This document shows, piece after piece, positions 35,496-43,793 of a stretch of 64,000 bases of DNA (position 1 is its first letter; every line of letters starts with the position of its first letter). The translations under genes and the position numbers were made by a program. This stretch comes from Streptomyces sp. Tu6071 (lineage in GTDB: Bacteria; Actinomycetota; Actinomycetes; Streptomycetales; Streptomycetaceae): positions 2,255,445 to 2,319,444 of the forward strand of contig NZ_CM001165.1 of NCBI RefSeq assembly GCF_000213055.1. Reading direction: 5' to 3'. The notes below the pieces were generated by a model. The model saw only the letters and a program-made list of their open reading frames with translations, had not been told where the DNA came from and did not search any database.

Positions 35496-35686
35496 GCGGC
35501 GTCCTCCCGCTCGCTCAGCCAGCGCTCGTACTCCGAGCGGCGGATGCGCACGGCGCCGTTCGGGAGCTTGATGGAGCGGGGGGCGCGCCCCAGCTGGCGC
35601 CAGCGGTAGAAGGTCGCGGGGGCAACCTTCAAGTCCGCGATCACTTCGGAAATCGTCATCTTCTCGTCAGGCGTACGGGTGGGCAT
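35492..35686 (-). CDS. xis: Excisionase / MerR-like HTH protein
   Basis: 64-aa winged-HTH protein (MTISEVIADLKVAPATFYRW, RRSEYERWLSERE) of the excisionase family, translationally coupled to int. It should bind DNA near the attachment sites to favour excision. The ATG is preceded by AGGGGC. Confidence 0.88.
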   Translation of the reverse strand: MPTRTPDEKMTISEVIADLKVAPATFYRWRQLGRAPRSIKLPNGAVRIRRSEYERWLSEREDAA

Positions 35687-35764
35687 AGGAGCCCCTTCCT
35701 GCGCGTACGGGGAGGGTCTGGTAGTCAGCGGGGACGGGTGTGGCTTCGGGGGACCCTGCGGCAA

Positions 35765-35945
35765 GGCCGCTACGGGCGCTACAGCGCTACACCGCAGGTC
35801 AGCGTGCCGCCTCTGTAGCGGGAAGGCGTGGGTGTAGCGGCTACGCCCGGTTGTGGCGGGCGCGGGCGTAGCCGCTACATGAAGAGCTGCCGCTACGGAG
35901 TCGCCCCCTCTGAGCTGTGCTGTAGCGGCGTAGCGGTCGTAGCCG
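35765..35945. repeat. Cluster of GTAGC/GCTAC dyads upstream of xis
   Basis: At least a dozen GTAGC or GCTAC pentamers in 180 bp, several as GTAGC-N-GCTAC. The core is a perfect 17-bp inverted repeat (35833-35849 / 35863-35879) with a 13-nt loop. It overlaps the 3' end of the DUF3631 gene. It could be the replication origin, Xis sites or an operator for xis-int. Confidence 0.6.
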
Positions 35946-37056
35946 CGCCTCCGGGCGGGGGCGGGCAGTAGCGGGTCCAGGCGTCGTGCAGATCGGTTGC
36001 GTGGAAACCCTTGAGGACGCCGCCGGCGGTGCGGATGTTGCGGGAGCGGACGGGCTCGTTCGCGGAGGTCATGTATTCGCCGAGGAGGCGCGAGAGGCGG
36101 CGGTTGTCGAGGGGTTTGCCGTCGAGGTCGGCCCAGGGGGCGTCTTCGAGGGCGTTGAGCCGGTCGAGGATGGCGATGGTGGGGAGCTTGTCGACGCCGA
36201 TGAGGACGTGGTCCCGCAGGTCGGTGAGAAGGCGGATGCCGAGGCTGTGCTTGTCGGTGTCCTGAGCGGCGCGGACGAGGGTGAGGCAGGCGGCGCGGGC
36301 GCGCTGGGGCCAGTCGCCGCCTGCCGCGTCGGCGACGGCGAGGAGGGGTTCCCAGACGTCGGCGGGCCGGTCGGTGACGCCTTCGGGCATCTCGGGCCAT
36401 GCCTCGGTGATCTGCCCGTGGACCTGCTCGGCCCACTGGGCCAGGCGGTCGCGCAGCGCGTTGCCCTCGCGTTCGTGGAGTCGGGCGCGGAAGGGCTCGA
36501 CGTGCTCGTTGCGGGCGCGGCGGCGCATGCGGATGACGATGGAGCGGGTGAGGATCGTGTCCGGGAGAGTCCCGATCCCGGCGACGGCGACGCCGCAGTA
36601 CGAGGGGAAGGCGACGACGCTTTGCTGTCCGCCGTCCCCGATGCACCGGTAGGTGACGCCGGTCCGGCGGTGTCCGGCATTGAGGAAGCCGCGCAGTTCC
36701 TCGTTCTCCCCGGCCTTGGGCCCGAAGATGGTATCGATCTCGTCGAAGAGGATCGTGGGTCGGCCCTCGCCGGAGGAGACGGCCCGGAAAAGGGCGGCGG
36801 CGCTCGCGTTGACGGCCACCATCGGCTGCGGGACGAGGGTCTCCACGATCTCCAGCGCGCGGGACTTGCCCGAGCCGGGCTCGGGGCTGAGGAAAGCGAG
36901 GCGGGGGGTGGAGTCGAAGGCGTCGAGGAGGTGGGCGTGTGCATCCCACAGGGCGACGGCGGCGTACGCGTCGTCGTGGGGGAAGACGTTGAAGCGGCGG
37001 TGGAACTGCTCGACCTCGTTGAGCAGTTCGGCCCCGTCGATGGGTTCGGTGTTCAC
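35893..37056 (-). CDS. DUF3631-domain ATPase of the AICE replication module
   Basis: 387 aa. Walker A PEPGSGKS spans residues 59-65 region and Walker B is TILFDEID; the C-terminal half carries DUF3631 (RLLTDLRDHVLIG, LSRLLGEYMTSANEPVRSRNIRT). Such proteins pair with prim-pol enzymes in AICEs and phages and are thought to act as replicative helicase or loader. GTG 37056 with GGAGGG seven bases upstream overlaps the preceding stop (GTGA). Confidence 0.85.
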   Translation of the reverse strand: MNTEPIDGAELLNEVEQFHRRFNVFPHDDAYAAVALWDAHAHLLDAFDSTPRLAFLSPEPGSGKSRALEIVETLVPQPMVAVNASAAALFRAVSSGEGRPTILFDEIDTIFGPKAGENEELRGFLNAGHRRTGVTYRCIGDGGQQSVVAFPSYCGVAVAGIGTLPDTILTRSIVIRMRRRARNEHVEPFRARLHEREGNALRDRLAQWAEQVHGQITEAWPEMPEGVTDRPADVWEPLLAVADAAGGDWPQRARAACLTLVRAAQDTDKHSLGIRLLTDLRDHVLIGVDKLPTIAILDRLNALEDAPWADLDGKPLDNRRLSRLLGEYMTSANEPVRSRNIRTAGGVLKGFHATDLHDAWTRYCPPPPGGAATTATPLQHSSEGATP

Positions 37057-37406
37057 GCGGCGGCCCTCCCTTCGGTGGCGGGGCGGGGGCAGGTGGTGCG
37101 GTGATCGGTGTGCTCGGCGACGAGCGCGAGGACGGCAGCAGTGCCGGTGGCGGTGCGGTCCCTCCCGCACACGCACCACGAGCGGGCGCGGGGCGTGCGG
37201 CGCGGCGGCGCGATGACGTGCAGGCCACCGACCTGGTAGCGCTGTCCGGTCGGGCGCGGCTTCGGGCGAAGAGCTACTACGACGCCCTTGCGGGCGGCGC
37301 CCTCCGGTTCGCCCCCGGCCGTGGGCGGAGCGGAGGGGACGGCGTCCTCCCCAGTCGGGGTGGTCGGGGTGGGGCTGTTCAGGGGGAGGGGTCGGGGCGC
37401 GGTCAT
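37053..37406 (-). CDS. Small hypothetical protein between prim-pol and DUF3631 ATPase
   Basis: 117 aa with a Pro/Thr-rich N-terminal half and a C-terminal part holding WCVCGR ... TTCP, three Cys and nearby His residues that could bind a metal. It overlaps both neighbours by 4 bp, so it is co-translated with the replication genes. Function unknown; a cofactor of the primase or ATPase is a reasonable guess. Confidence 0.65.
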   Translation of the reverse strand: MTAPRPLPLNSPTPTTPTGEDAVPSAPPTAGGEPEGAARKGVVVALRPKPRPTGQRYQVGGLHVIAPPRRTPRARSWCVCGRDRTATGTAAVLALVAEHTDHRTTCPRPATEGRAAA

Positions 37407-38296
37407 GCGGCCTGCCTCCCTGCCGTGTTGTGGGCGAGGGACCAGTTCAGGGCGCTGCGGATGGTGGCTGCGCACTCGGCGGCGCCCAATCCGGCGGCCT
37501 CCCCCGCTCCTTGAAGAGCGGTCTCGACTACGGGTCGGGTGAGGTCGCCGGCGGCGATGAGGCGGCCGAGGGCGCGGGCGGCGCGCAGCAGGGTGGCGTT
37601 GCGGGTTCCCTCGCGGGCGGTGCGCACGTTGCCGCCCTCCCCGTCGAGCGCGGCACGGGCGTAGGCGCTTCCGTACACCTGCCGCCCCGTGGTGGCGGCG
37701 CGTGCCTGCTCGCACGGGTGCGGGGGCGTCAGCAAGCCCCGCAGCCAGGGCGGCAGGGGCCGCAGGGCGAACGGCGCGACGCTCTCGTACTGGCCGGTGG
37801 GGAGGATGCTGCCGGGGGCGACGACGTAGCCGCCCCACGCGCGGGTGTCCACGAGCGGGGCGAGGGTCCCGGCCGTGTTGCGGAGGCGGGCGGCGGCGGG
37901 GGCGGGGAAGTACAGGTGCGTCCCGCCGGAAGGGGTACGCACGGTGCGCGTACTCGGTACCGGCTGCCCGTGCTGCTCGGCGAGCGCCCGCAGGTGGGCG
38001 GCGCCGTCCGGGCCTTCGGTGCCCGGCTTGGGCACGTCGAGGTCGATGACGACGAGGTTGGCGGGGCCGGTGGCCAGGCCGACGTTGTAGTCCCCGCTCG
38101 CCCAGGCGCGGCGGAGGCGGTCGGGGTCGGTGGTGGCACGCTGCTCCCAGCCGAGGTGGCCGGGCCCGCACGGGCCGGTGCGGGGGCAGTTGGTTTCGCC
38201 GTGGAGGGCGGGGCGCTTGCTGCCGGGGCGGAGAGGGAAGACGGGCCAGCCGCGTTCGGCGCAGGTGAGGGCGGCGGCGAGGAGGGGGGCGTTCAT
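37403..38296 (-). CDS. Bifunctional DNA primase/polymerase (prim-pol)
   Basis: 297-aa archaeo-eukaryotic-type primase/polymerase for element replication. The catalytic acidic pair is D85/D87 in LVVIDLDVPKPG; further motifs are RTPSGGTHLYF and RAWGGYVVAPGS. A Cys/His cluster after residue 36 (NCPRTGPCGPGH) is typical. Its presence in place of RepSA or RepAM defines a prim-pol type AICE. Its ATG overlaps the methyltransferase stop (ATGA). Confidence 0.9.
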   Translation of the reverse strand: MNAPLLAAALTCAERGWPVFPLRPGSKRPALHGETNCPRTGPCGPGHLGWEQRATTDPDRLRRAWASGDYNVGLATGPANLVVIDLDVPKPGTEGPDGAAHLRALAEQHGQPVPSTRTVRTPSGGTHLYFPAPAAARLRNTAGTLAPLVDTRAWGGYVVAPGSILPTGQYESVAPFALRPLPPWLRGLLTPPHPCEQARAATTGRQVYGSAYARAALDGEGGNVRTAREGTRNATLLRAARALGRLIAAGDLTRPVVETALQGAGEAAGLGAAECAATIRSALNWSLAHNTAGRQAA

Positions 38297-39027
38297 GCGG
38301 TCACCTCCGCCCCGGTGAGCTGCGCGAGGAGGTGGGTGCCGAGCCAGTGGGTGTAGGCCGGGGGGATGGCTTCGGTCAGTTCCTCGCGCTCGTTGGTCCA
38401 GGTGATGCCCATGGCGTGCTGCATCTCGGGGACGGTGGCCTTGCCGCCGCCGTTGCCGTACGCGGCGACGTACGGCCCCTCGCGGTAGACGCCATGCCGC
38501 CACCCCCGCACCGGCCCCCGATGCCGCACGTGCGGGGGCTGCACGGCGCTCCACCCGCCGCCGAGTTCGAAGATGCGGTGGCGGAGCACGCCCAGGCCGA
38601 ACATCTCCCCGCACAGCCGCACATCGGCGCGGACAGGGGCCTTGCCGGTGGGCTGCTCCAGCACCCACGGCAACCCCGTACGGTCCAACAGGACCCGCAG
38701 TTCGGGGATGAGCTGAACGTGCGAGCGCCCCCAACCTCGGCTGGCGTTGGTGCCCACGGTGAGCGCGCAACCGGCCTGGCAGGGCGGGGAGGCGTGCACC
38801 GCGTCGAACCCGGCGATCTCACCGCTGTCGAGCAGGCGGGTGAGGAAGGCGAGCGCGTCGGCGCGGTGCCAGGTGTAGGGGTAGTTGGGGCGGTCGGCGA
38901 CGTCCACACCGACGACGTCGAACCCGGCACGGGCGTAGCCGGTGGCGGCCCCGCCGGCGCAGCAGAACAGATCGAGCAGACGCGGGCGCCGCCCGCGCTC
39001 TCGCGGGAAGGGGGTCAGGTCGGGCAT
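38293..39027 (-). CDS. Small C5-cytosine-type DNA methyltransferase
   Basis: 244 aa, short for a Dcm-type enzyme (usually 300-450). Motif I is LLDLFCCAGGAATGYARAG, and motif IV SPPCQ holds the nucleophile Cys83. Motif VI is EQP rather than ENV (residues 124-126). The target-recognition region is minimal. It may protect the element from host restriction or mark its DNA. Coupled to prim-pol by a 4-bp overlap. Confidence 0.82.
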   Translation of the reverse strand: MPDLTPFPRERGRRPRLLDLFCCAGGAATGYARAGFDVVGVDVADRPNYPYTWHRADALAFLTRLLDSGEIAGFDAVHASPPCQAGCALTVGTNASRGWGRSHVQLIPELRVLLDRTGLPWVLEQPTGKAPVRADVRLCGEMFGLGVLRHRIFELGGGWSAVQPPHVRHRGPVRGWRHGVYREGPYVAAYGNGGGKATVPEMQHAMGITWTNEREELTEAIPPAYTHWLGTHLLAQLTGAEVTA

Positions 39028-39100
39028 GCTGGATACCTCCAGTTGAAGAGCTGGTGAGGGCGGCCCCGGTTCTTGGCGGAAGGGGGCCGCCCTCGGTGGT

Positions 39101-39556
39101 TCAGCTGTGGAAGTGGTTGCGCTTGATGACGGCCTTGCGGATGTTCACCGTCGTCCCGCTCGCGCGGTCGCGGTGGCCGAAGACCTGAACGGCGATCCAC
39201 CCGCCGAAGATGACGGCCGCGAGGATCACGAGCTGCGTGATGAACGCCGTGAGCGCGGTGATGAAGGCGGTGAGGAGGAAGAGGCCGCCGCAGACGGCGG
39301 CGAAGCCGATGCCGCCCAGCGCGATGTTCACCGCCGCCCGGGACACGGGCGGCCTCACGGCGAGCGGGGCGGACTGGGCGGTGGGGGCGGTGTAGCCGGT
39401 GAGGGTGCGGCCGTCCGGCAGGACGATCGTCGTCACCTCCGGCACGGCGCCCGCCGGGACGACCGGCAGCGGCGCCGGCGTGGGGTTGAGGGGGGTGGGC
39501 CGGTGGACTTCCACGGCGCCCGTGAGGGGCCAGTGGGTGGGGTGTTCGGTGGACAT
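39101..39556 (-). CDS. Small membrane protein, possibly spread-related
   Basis: 151 aa with a Pro-rich cytoplasmic N-terminus (1-70) and two adjacent membrane helices (about 76-100 and 104-126), ending in a basic tail. It has no diagnostic motif. Position right after the translocase gene suggests a role in intra-mycelial spread like Spd proteins; this is inference from context only. Confidence 0.6.
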   Translation of the reverse strand: MSTEHPTHWPLTGAVEVHRPTPLNPTPAPLPVVPAGAVPEVTTIVLPDGRTLTGYTAPTAQSAPLAVRPPVSRAAVNIALGGIGFAAVCGGLFLLTAFITALTAFITQLVILAAVIFGGWIAVQVFGHRDRASGTTVNIRKAVIKRNHFHS

Positions 39557-39696
39557 GCGGAATCCCTTCCGGTGCTGGCTCAGGGAGGCTCGGGCACCCC
39601 TTGCCGGAGTGCCCGTACGGGGGGTTTCGGGGCTGTGAGCTGGGGTGCCTCCCTGCCTCCCTGACTGATCATTTGTGCAGGTCAGGTGGAGGGAGG

Positions 39697-39742
39697 CGGG
39701 TCAGGGAGGGTTTCAGGGAGTTCTCCCTACCTCCCTGACCCG
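39697..39742. repeat. 13-bp inverted repeat inside a cluster of CTCCCTG motifs (candidate clt)
   Basis: Perfect arms CGGGTCAGGGAGG / CCTCCCTGACCCG. CTCCCTG or its complement occurs about eight times between 39579 and 39757, directly after the translocase gene, where Streptomyces conjugative elements often place the cis-acting transfer locus recognised by TraB. Confidence 0.5.
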
Positions 39743-39762
39743 CGCGGGTTTGCTCCCTGGGG

Positions 39763-41922
39763 TCAGCTCGCGGAAGCGGAACCGTCGCTGTCGCGGTCGG
39801 CGAGGGCGCGGGTGAGGCGTTCGCGGCCGACGACCATGCGCCCGTCCGACTTGTAGGGCTCGGCCCCGGTGCCCTCCAGGACCCGCTTCAAGTCGCCGTT
39901 GGTCCACTGCCCGTACGCCTGCGGCGCGAGCGCGGACAAGCGCTTCAACACGTCCTGCGTGTAGACGCGGGCCGTGGTCCCCAGGACGGTGAGGATGTCC
40001 GCGAGCGGGTCGCGGTCCTCGCCCCTGTCGATGACGTGCAGGGTGGTGACGCCGTCGCGCAGGGCCTTGGCGCGGTCGGTGATGGCGTGGGCGTCGTCGT
40101 CGGGGATGTAGTGGGTGCGCACGGTGATGGAGGACTGTCCGGCGGGGATGGTGATGCCGTCCGAGGCGACGACGAGCGTGCCCCGGTCCAGTCCCGGCCG
40201 CAGCAGGTTCGGCGCGGCCCCGCCATCCACGGCCTTGTCCCCCAGCGCCATCCGCGCCTGCGACTCGGTGCCCAGCGCGAGCGAGGCCCGCGTGTGGGCG
40301 CCCTCCCGTACCAGCTTGGGCAGGTTCTCGTTGGTCGGGTCCTGAGTGCCCTGCCACATCAGGACGTTGACCGCCCGCCCCTGGTTGTGGATCTTCCGGA
40401 CGGCCATGAAGTACCGGGAATCGGCCTTCGACCCTCCGTACGGGGCACCCGACTTGACCTGGCCCTTCTCGCTCACGTACGTCGTCTTCGCCGGGCACAT
40501 GAACGCCACCTGCGCCTCGTCCACGAGGACGATGAGCGGGGGGAAGGTGGTGCCGGGCGGGGCCTGGATGCGGCGGTTCATCTCCTCCACCGCGCCTTCC
40601 ACCATCTCCGTGACCTCGATGACGTGCTCGTCGGTCGGCCCCTGGATCAGGGTGGTGGCCAGGCCATCGAACATGTTCCAGTCGCCCACGCCCTTGAGGT
40701 CACCGATGAGGAACTGCACCGACTTGTCCAGCGCCAGCCACAAGGCCAGCGACCGCAGGGCCACCGTCTTGCCCTGGTTGGACAGGCCCGTGACCAGCAG
40801 GTGGCGCTGGTAGAGGCTCAGCGCGGCGGCATCCCCGCGCAGGTCCTGGCCCCAAGGGGCTTTGCCCTTCTTGTAGTCGGCGGTCAGGGTCTCGTCCGTG
40901 ACCAGCGGAGACGGCCCGATCGGCTCATCCAGCGCACCCGAGTCCGCCACCCACAACCGCACCGTGCGGGCGGCCGTGGGGATGGTGATGAACACCTCGT
41001 GCTCGTGGCGGCTCAGGTTCTCGGCGAGCTTGCGCCGCTTGGCCTGCACCTCGTTGGTGGAGACCCCGGACGGGAGGGTGACGTCGACCTCTACGCCGCA
41101 CCCGGCGATGCGGATGGGGCCGAGCATGGAGGCGCCGGCGTCGCCCATCTCCTTGATGGCCCGGCCGAGGGCGGGCACGCCGAGGTCCCGCAGCGCCTTG
41201 ACCACGATGGACGGGGTGATGGGCTCGCCCTCGCCGTCGCGGACGCTGGCCGGGAGGGCCCACTGGGGTGCGGCTTTCTGGTGGGCGCCCACGGCCCACA
41301 GGCCGAGGAGGGCGAGGAAGGGGGCGAGGGAGACGAGCGGCCCCCACACCACCGTGACGATCGTGATGAGCAGCTTGATGAGCTTCACCACCGCCATCAG
41401 CGGGGTCATCACGTCGGTGACGTCCTTGTTCGCGATGGCGAGGACGACGCCGAGGGCGACAAGCGCGCCGATTCCGGCACCCGTGCCGATGGCGAGGCCG
41501 CGTGCGGCGTCGGCGGGGGCGGTGAGCAGGTCCATGCGGCGGCGGTGGCGGGCGTCGCGGAAGCGCTGCCCGCGCTCCTCCCACTCCGCCGCCAGCTCCG
41601 TGTTCCCGGCGGCTTCGGCGGCGCGCATCATCCGCTCGTAGCGGGCGGTCGTACGCGACTCCCACATCCGACGCGTCACGATCCGGGCCCCACCCGCGAC
41701 GTAGAGACTGTGCCGGGCCGCGAGCCGAGCGGTCCCGGACACGTGCGGGTGGGTGACGGTGGCCCGTACGACCCTCCCCGAGCGCACCCACAGCGGCGCG
41801 GGCGCCATCACGGGCGCGGTGGGCTTTTCAGTACCGGGCGGGTTGGGCGGGGGCGTCTGGGGGCCGCTGGCGGGCGCGGGCGGGTTCGGCTCCTTGAAGA
41901 GCCTGACGACGTTCTCGGACAC
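39763..41922 (-). CDS. FtsK/SpoIIIE-family conjugal translocase (TraB type)
   Basis: 719-aa septal DNA pump that moves double-stranded element DNA between mycelia. A Pro-rich N-terminus precedes two membrane segments (about 142-165 and 174-213). The motor has Walker A GLSNQGKT at 379-386 and Walker B LIVLVDEA at 463-470. A C-terminal winged-helix (about 650-719, LKRLSALAPQAYGQW ... RLTRALADRD) should read its 8-bp-type DNA signal. It is the only transfer enzyme in the element. Confidence 0.93.
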   Translation of the reverse strand: MSENVVRLFKEPNPPAPASGPQTPPPNPPGTEKPTAPVMAPAPLWVRSGRVVRATVTHPHVSGTARLAARHSLYVAGGARIVTRRMWESRTTARYERMMRAAEAAGNTELAAEWEERGQRFRDARHRRRMDLLTAPADAARGLAIGTGAGIGALVALGVVLAIANKDVTDVMTPLMAVVKLIKLLITIVTVVWGPLVSLAPFLALLGLWAVGAHQKAAPQWALPASVRDGEGEPITPSIVVKALRDLGVPALGRAIKEMGDAGASMLGPIRIAGCGVEVDVTLPSGVSTNEVQAKRRKLAENLSRHEHEVFITIPTAARTVRLWVADSGALDEPIGPSPLVTDETLTADYKKGKAPWGQDLRGDAAALSLYQRHLLVTGLSNQGKTVALRSLALWLALDKSVQFLIGDLKGVGDWNMFDGLATTLIQGPTDEHVIEVTEMVEGAVEEMNRRIQAPPGTTFPPLIVLVDEAQVAFMCPAKTTYVSEKGQVKSGAPYGGSKADSRYFMAVRKIHNQGRAVNVLMWQGTQDPTNENLPKLVREGAHTRASLALGTESQARMALGDKAVDGGAAPNLLRPGLDRGTLVVASDGITIPAGQSSITVRTHYIPDDDAHAITDRAKALRDGVTTLHVIDRGEDRDPLADILTVLGTTARVYTQDVLKRLSALAPQAYGQWTNGDLKRVLEGTGAEPYKSDGRMVVGRERLTRALADRDSDGSASAS

Positions 41923-42016
41923 GGCAAAGTCTCCATCTGCCCCACAGCGCGGGGCCGTTGACGCGCCGCTCCGGGCGCGCGGTAGCGCCTCGGAGCGGCG
42001 CCCGGAAGGGTGGGGG

Positions 42017-42559
42017 TCAGGCGATGCGGTCGGCGAGGTATTCGGCCTCGTACGCTTCGCGCTCCTCGGCTTCGACCTGGCGCAGGTGCTCGCGGGCCTC
42101 GCGGGGGCGCTGGCGGCGGAGGCCGTAGGCGTCGTGCCGGTCGCGGACGATGCGTTCCAGGACGCCCCGGCGGGTGAACTGGGCGGCGTGGGTGAGTTCG
42201 TGGACGAGGGTGACGGCGACCTCGTGGGTGGTGCGGTGCTCCATCGCGTTCACGACGATCACGGCCCCGCCCTCCGGGGTGGGCACGGCCCGCGCTTGCG
42301 CCGTACGCGCCAACTGGCGGGTCTCGCGCAGCTCACGGCTGGCGTGCGAGCGGGACGGCTCACCGTCCAGCAGCACGGTCTCCGCCTCCACGATCAGGCC
42401 CGGGAGGGCCTTCGGACCGGTAACCACGATCCGCACCTCGGCCAGGCGACCGGGGACGGTGTAGGTGATTTCGCGGGCGGCGAGCGGGGCCAGGCGCTTG
42501 ACCTGGCGCCCGATGTCGCGGCGCGCGAAGAGCTGGTGGACTTCCACGGTCAGGTTCAC
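42017..42559 (-). CDS. HExxH protein, putative zinc metallopeptidase
   Basis: 180 aa, not in a family that I can name. A zincin motif HELTH is at residues 120-124 in a hydrophobic context (VTLVHELTHAAQF), and a downstream acidic EAYEAEYLADRIA (about 168-180) could give the third ligand, as in gluzincins of the ImmA/M48 type. The N-terminal ~100 residues are beta-rich. GTG 42559 has AAGGGGGA six bases upstream. It lies between the RRQRL-type protein and the translocase in the transfer operon. Confidence 0.65.
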   Translation of the reverse strand: MNLTVEVHQLFARRDIGRQVKRLAPLAAREITYTVPGRLAEVRIVVTGPKALPGLIVEAETVLLDGEPSRSHASRELRETRQLARTAQARAVPTPEGGAVIVVNAMEHRTTHEVAVTLVHELTHAAQFTRRGVLERIVRDRHDAYGLRRQRPREAREHLRQVEAEEREAYEAEYLADRIA

Positions 42560-42582
42560 GGTGCGTTCCCCCTTGGGTGGGG

Positions 42583-42921
42583 TCAGGCCGCAGCCCCGGT
42601 GGCGTCCGCGCAGGGGACGCAGGTACCGAGGTGGGCGGGCAGGACGTACCCGGCATCGCGCCCGCAGACGGGGCAGGTGCGGCGGGCCTGGTTGGCCTTG
42701 GCCAGTGCCACCGCCCGCCGAGGCGTCATCGGACGCACCGGGCGGGCGAGGTCGAGGCGGTAGAGGTAGGCGACGAGCGGGCCCCGCCGCCGGCGCGGCC
42801 GTTCGAGCTGGGCTGCGACGGGCTGTCCGCCGGGGCGCAGGCCGAGGGCGCGGAGCTGGCGGCGGGTGGCAAGCCCTTCGGGGGCGAGCTTCCACCGATA
42901 GACCGGCAGGGCGCCGCTCAC
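42583..42921 (-). CDS. RRQRL-motif zinc-binding protein
   Basis: 112 aa with the N-terminal signature ATRRQLRALGLRPGGQ, a basic middle, and a C-terminal Cys4 knuckle (CPVCGR ... CVPC). Such proteins are common in Streptomyces AICEs and plasmids beside spdB and tra. The role is unknown; the zinc knuckle and Arg-rich body suggest nucleic-acid binding. It overlaps the spdB stop by 4 bp. Confidence 0.8.
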   Translation of the reverse strand: MSGALPVYRWKLAPEGLATRRQLRALGLRPGGQPVAAQLERPRRRRGPLVAYLYRLDLARPVRPMTPRRAVALAKANQARRTCPVCGRDAGYVLPAHLGTCVPCADATGAAA

Positions 42922-43793
42922 GAGACGGCCCCGGTCTCGGTGGCGAGGACACGTTTCCAGGCTCCGCGCAGGCGGACCTCGGAGGCGCTGTGACCCGCGC
43001 TACGGAAGCGTGACGCCATCTCCCGGTACGACAACGCCGGGACGCGGCTGACGCGGATCTCGGCAACCAGCGCGTCCAACTCACCGTCGGTGAGGGGGGT
43101 GGGTTCCAGCTCCGCGACGGGGACGCTGGGGCCCCAGACGGGGAGTTCCCAGCGGGGTGTGCCGGAGGGTGTGACGCGGCTCGTCACGCTGGTCAGAGCC
43201 GGTCCCGTCTCCTCACCCGTGCGGGCGTTCTCCAGCGTCGCCCACGCCTCGGAGAGCGTCTGAGCGGTGCGGGCCTGGACGCGTGCGACGCGCGCCCCGG
43301 CCTCCGTCACGGCCGTCAACCGGGTCTCCTCCGTGCCCGCCTCGGCGCGCAGGCGGGCACGGGAGACGGCGGCTTCGTCGCGGGCCTCCTGCTGGATACC
43401 CCGGATCGCTCCGAGGGCCGCCGGGGTGAGCGCGGTCCGCTCCCACAGCCCGTGCACGAGCCACAGGGCCTTCGCCGCGAGAGGGAGCCAGGCCACGGCG
43501 AGCCATGCGCCCTTGGACGCTTCGGCGGTGAGGGCGTGGACGATGAGGACACCAGCGGCGATGAGCCCGAAGGACCAGCCCACGGCGGTGACGGGGCGGC
43601 TGTGGTCGCCCTGCGCGGCCAGGCGGCGTTCATAGGCGAGGGTGGCGAGCCACCCTCCGTCGATCCCGAGCCCGACGACGAGCGCGACCGGCCACGGCAT
43701 CGCCCGCCCCAGCCACATCACCACCACCGCCAGCGTGAGGACCATCGACACGGCCGTCATGGCGACGGCGGGAAGCACGGTCTTGGCCTTCAT
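42918..43793 (-). CDS. SpdB-like membrane protein for plasmid spread
   Basis: 291 aa: four membrane helices (about 3-28, 32-50, 68-88, 93-115) followed by a cytoplasmic coiled-coil rich in Ala/Arg/Glu (about 120-185) and a small C-terminal helical domain (240-291). Spd proteins promote movement of transferred DNA along the recipient mycelium with TraB. The ATG overlaps the GGDEF gene stop (TGATG). Confidence 0.8.
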   Translation of the reverse strand: MKAKTVLPAVAMTAVSMVLTLAVVVMWLGRAMPWPVALVVGLGIDGGWLATLAYERRLAAQGDHSRPVTAVGWSFGLIAAGVLIVHALTAEASKGAWLAVAWLPLAAKALWLVHGLWERTALTPAALGAIRGIQQEARDEAAVSRARLRAEAGTEETRLTAVTEAGARVARVQARTAQTLSEAWATLENARTGEETGPALTSVTSRVTPSGTPRWELPVWGPSVPVAELEPTPLTDGELDALVAEIRVSRVPALSYREMASRFRSAGHSASEVRLRGAWKRVLATETGAVS

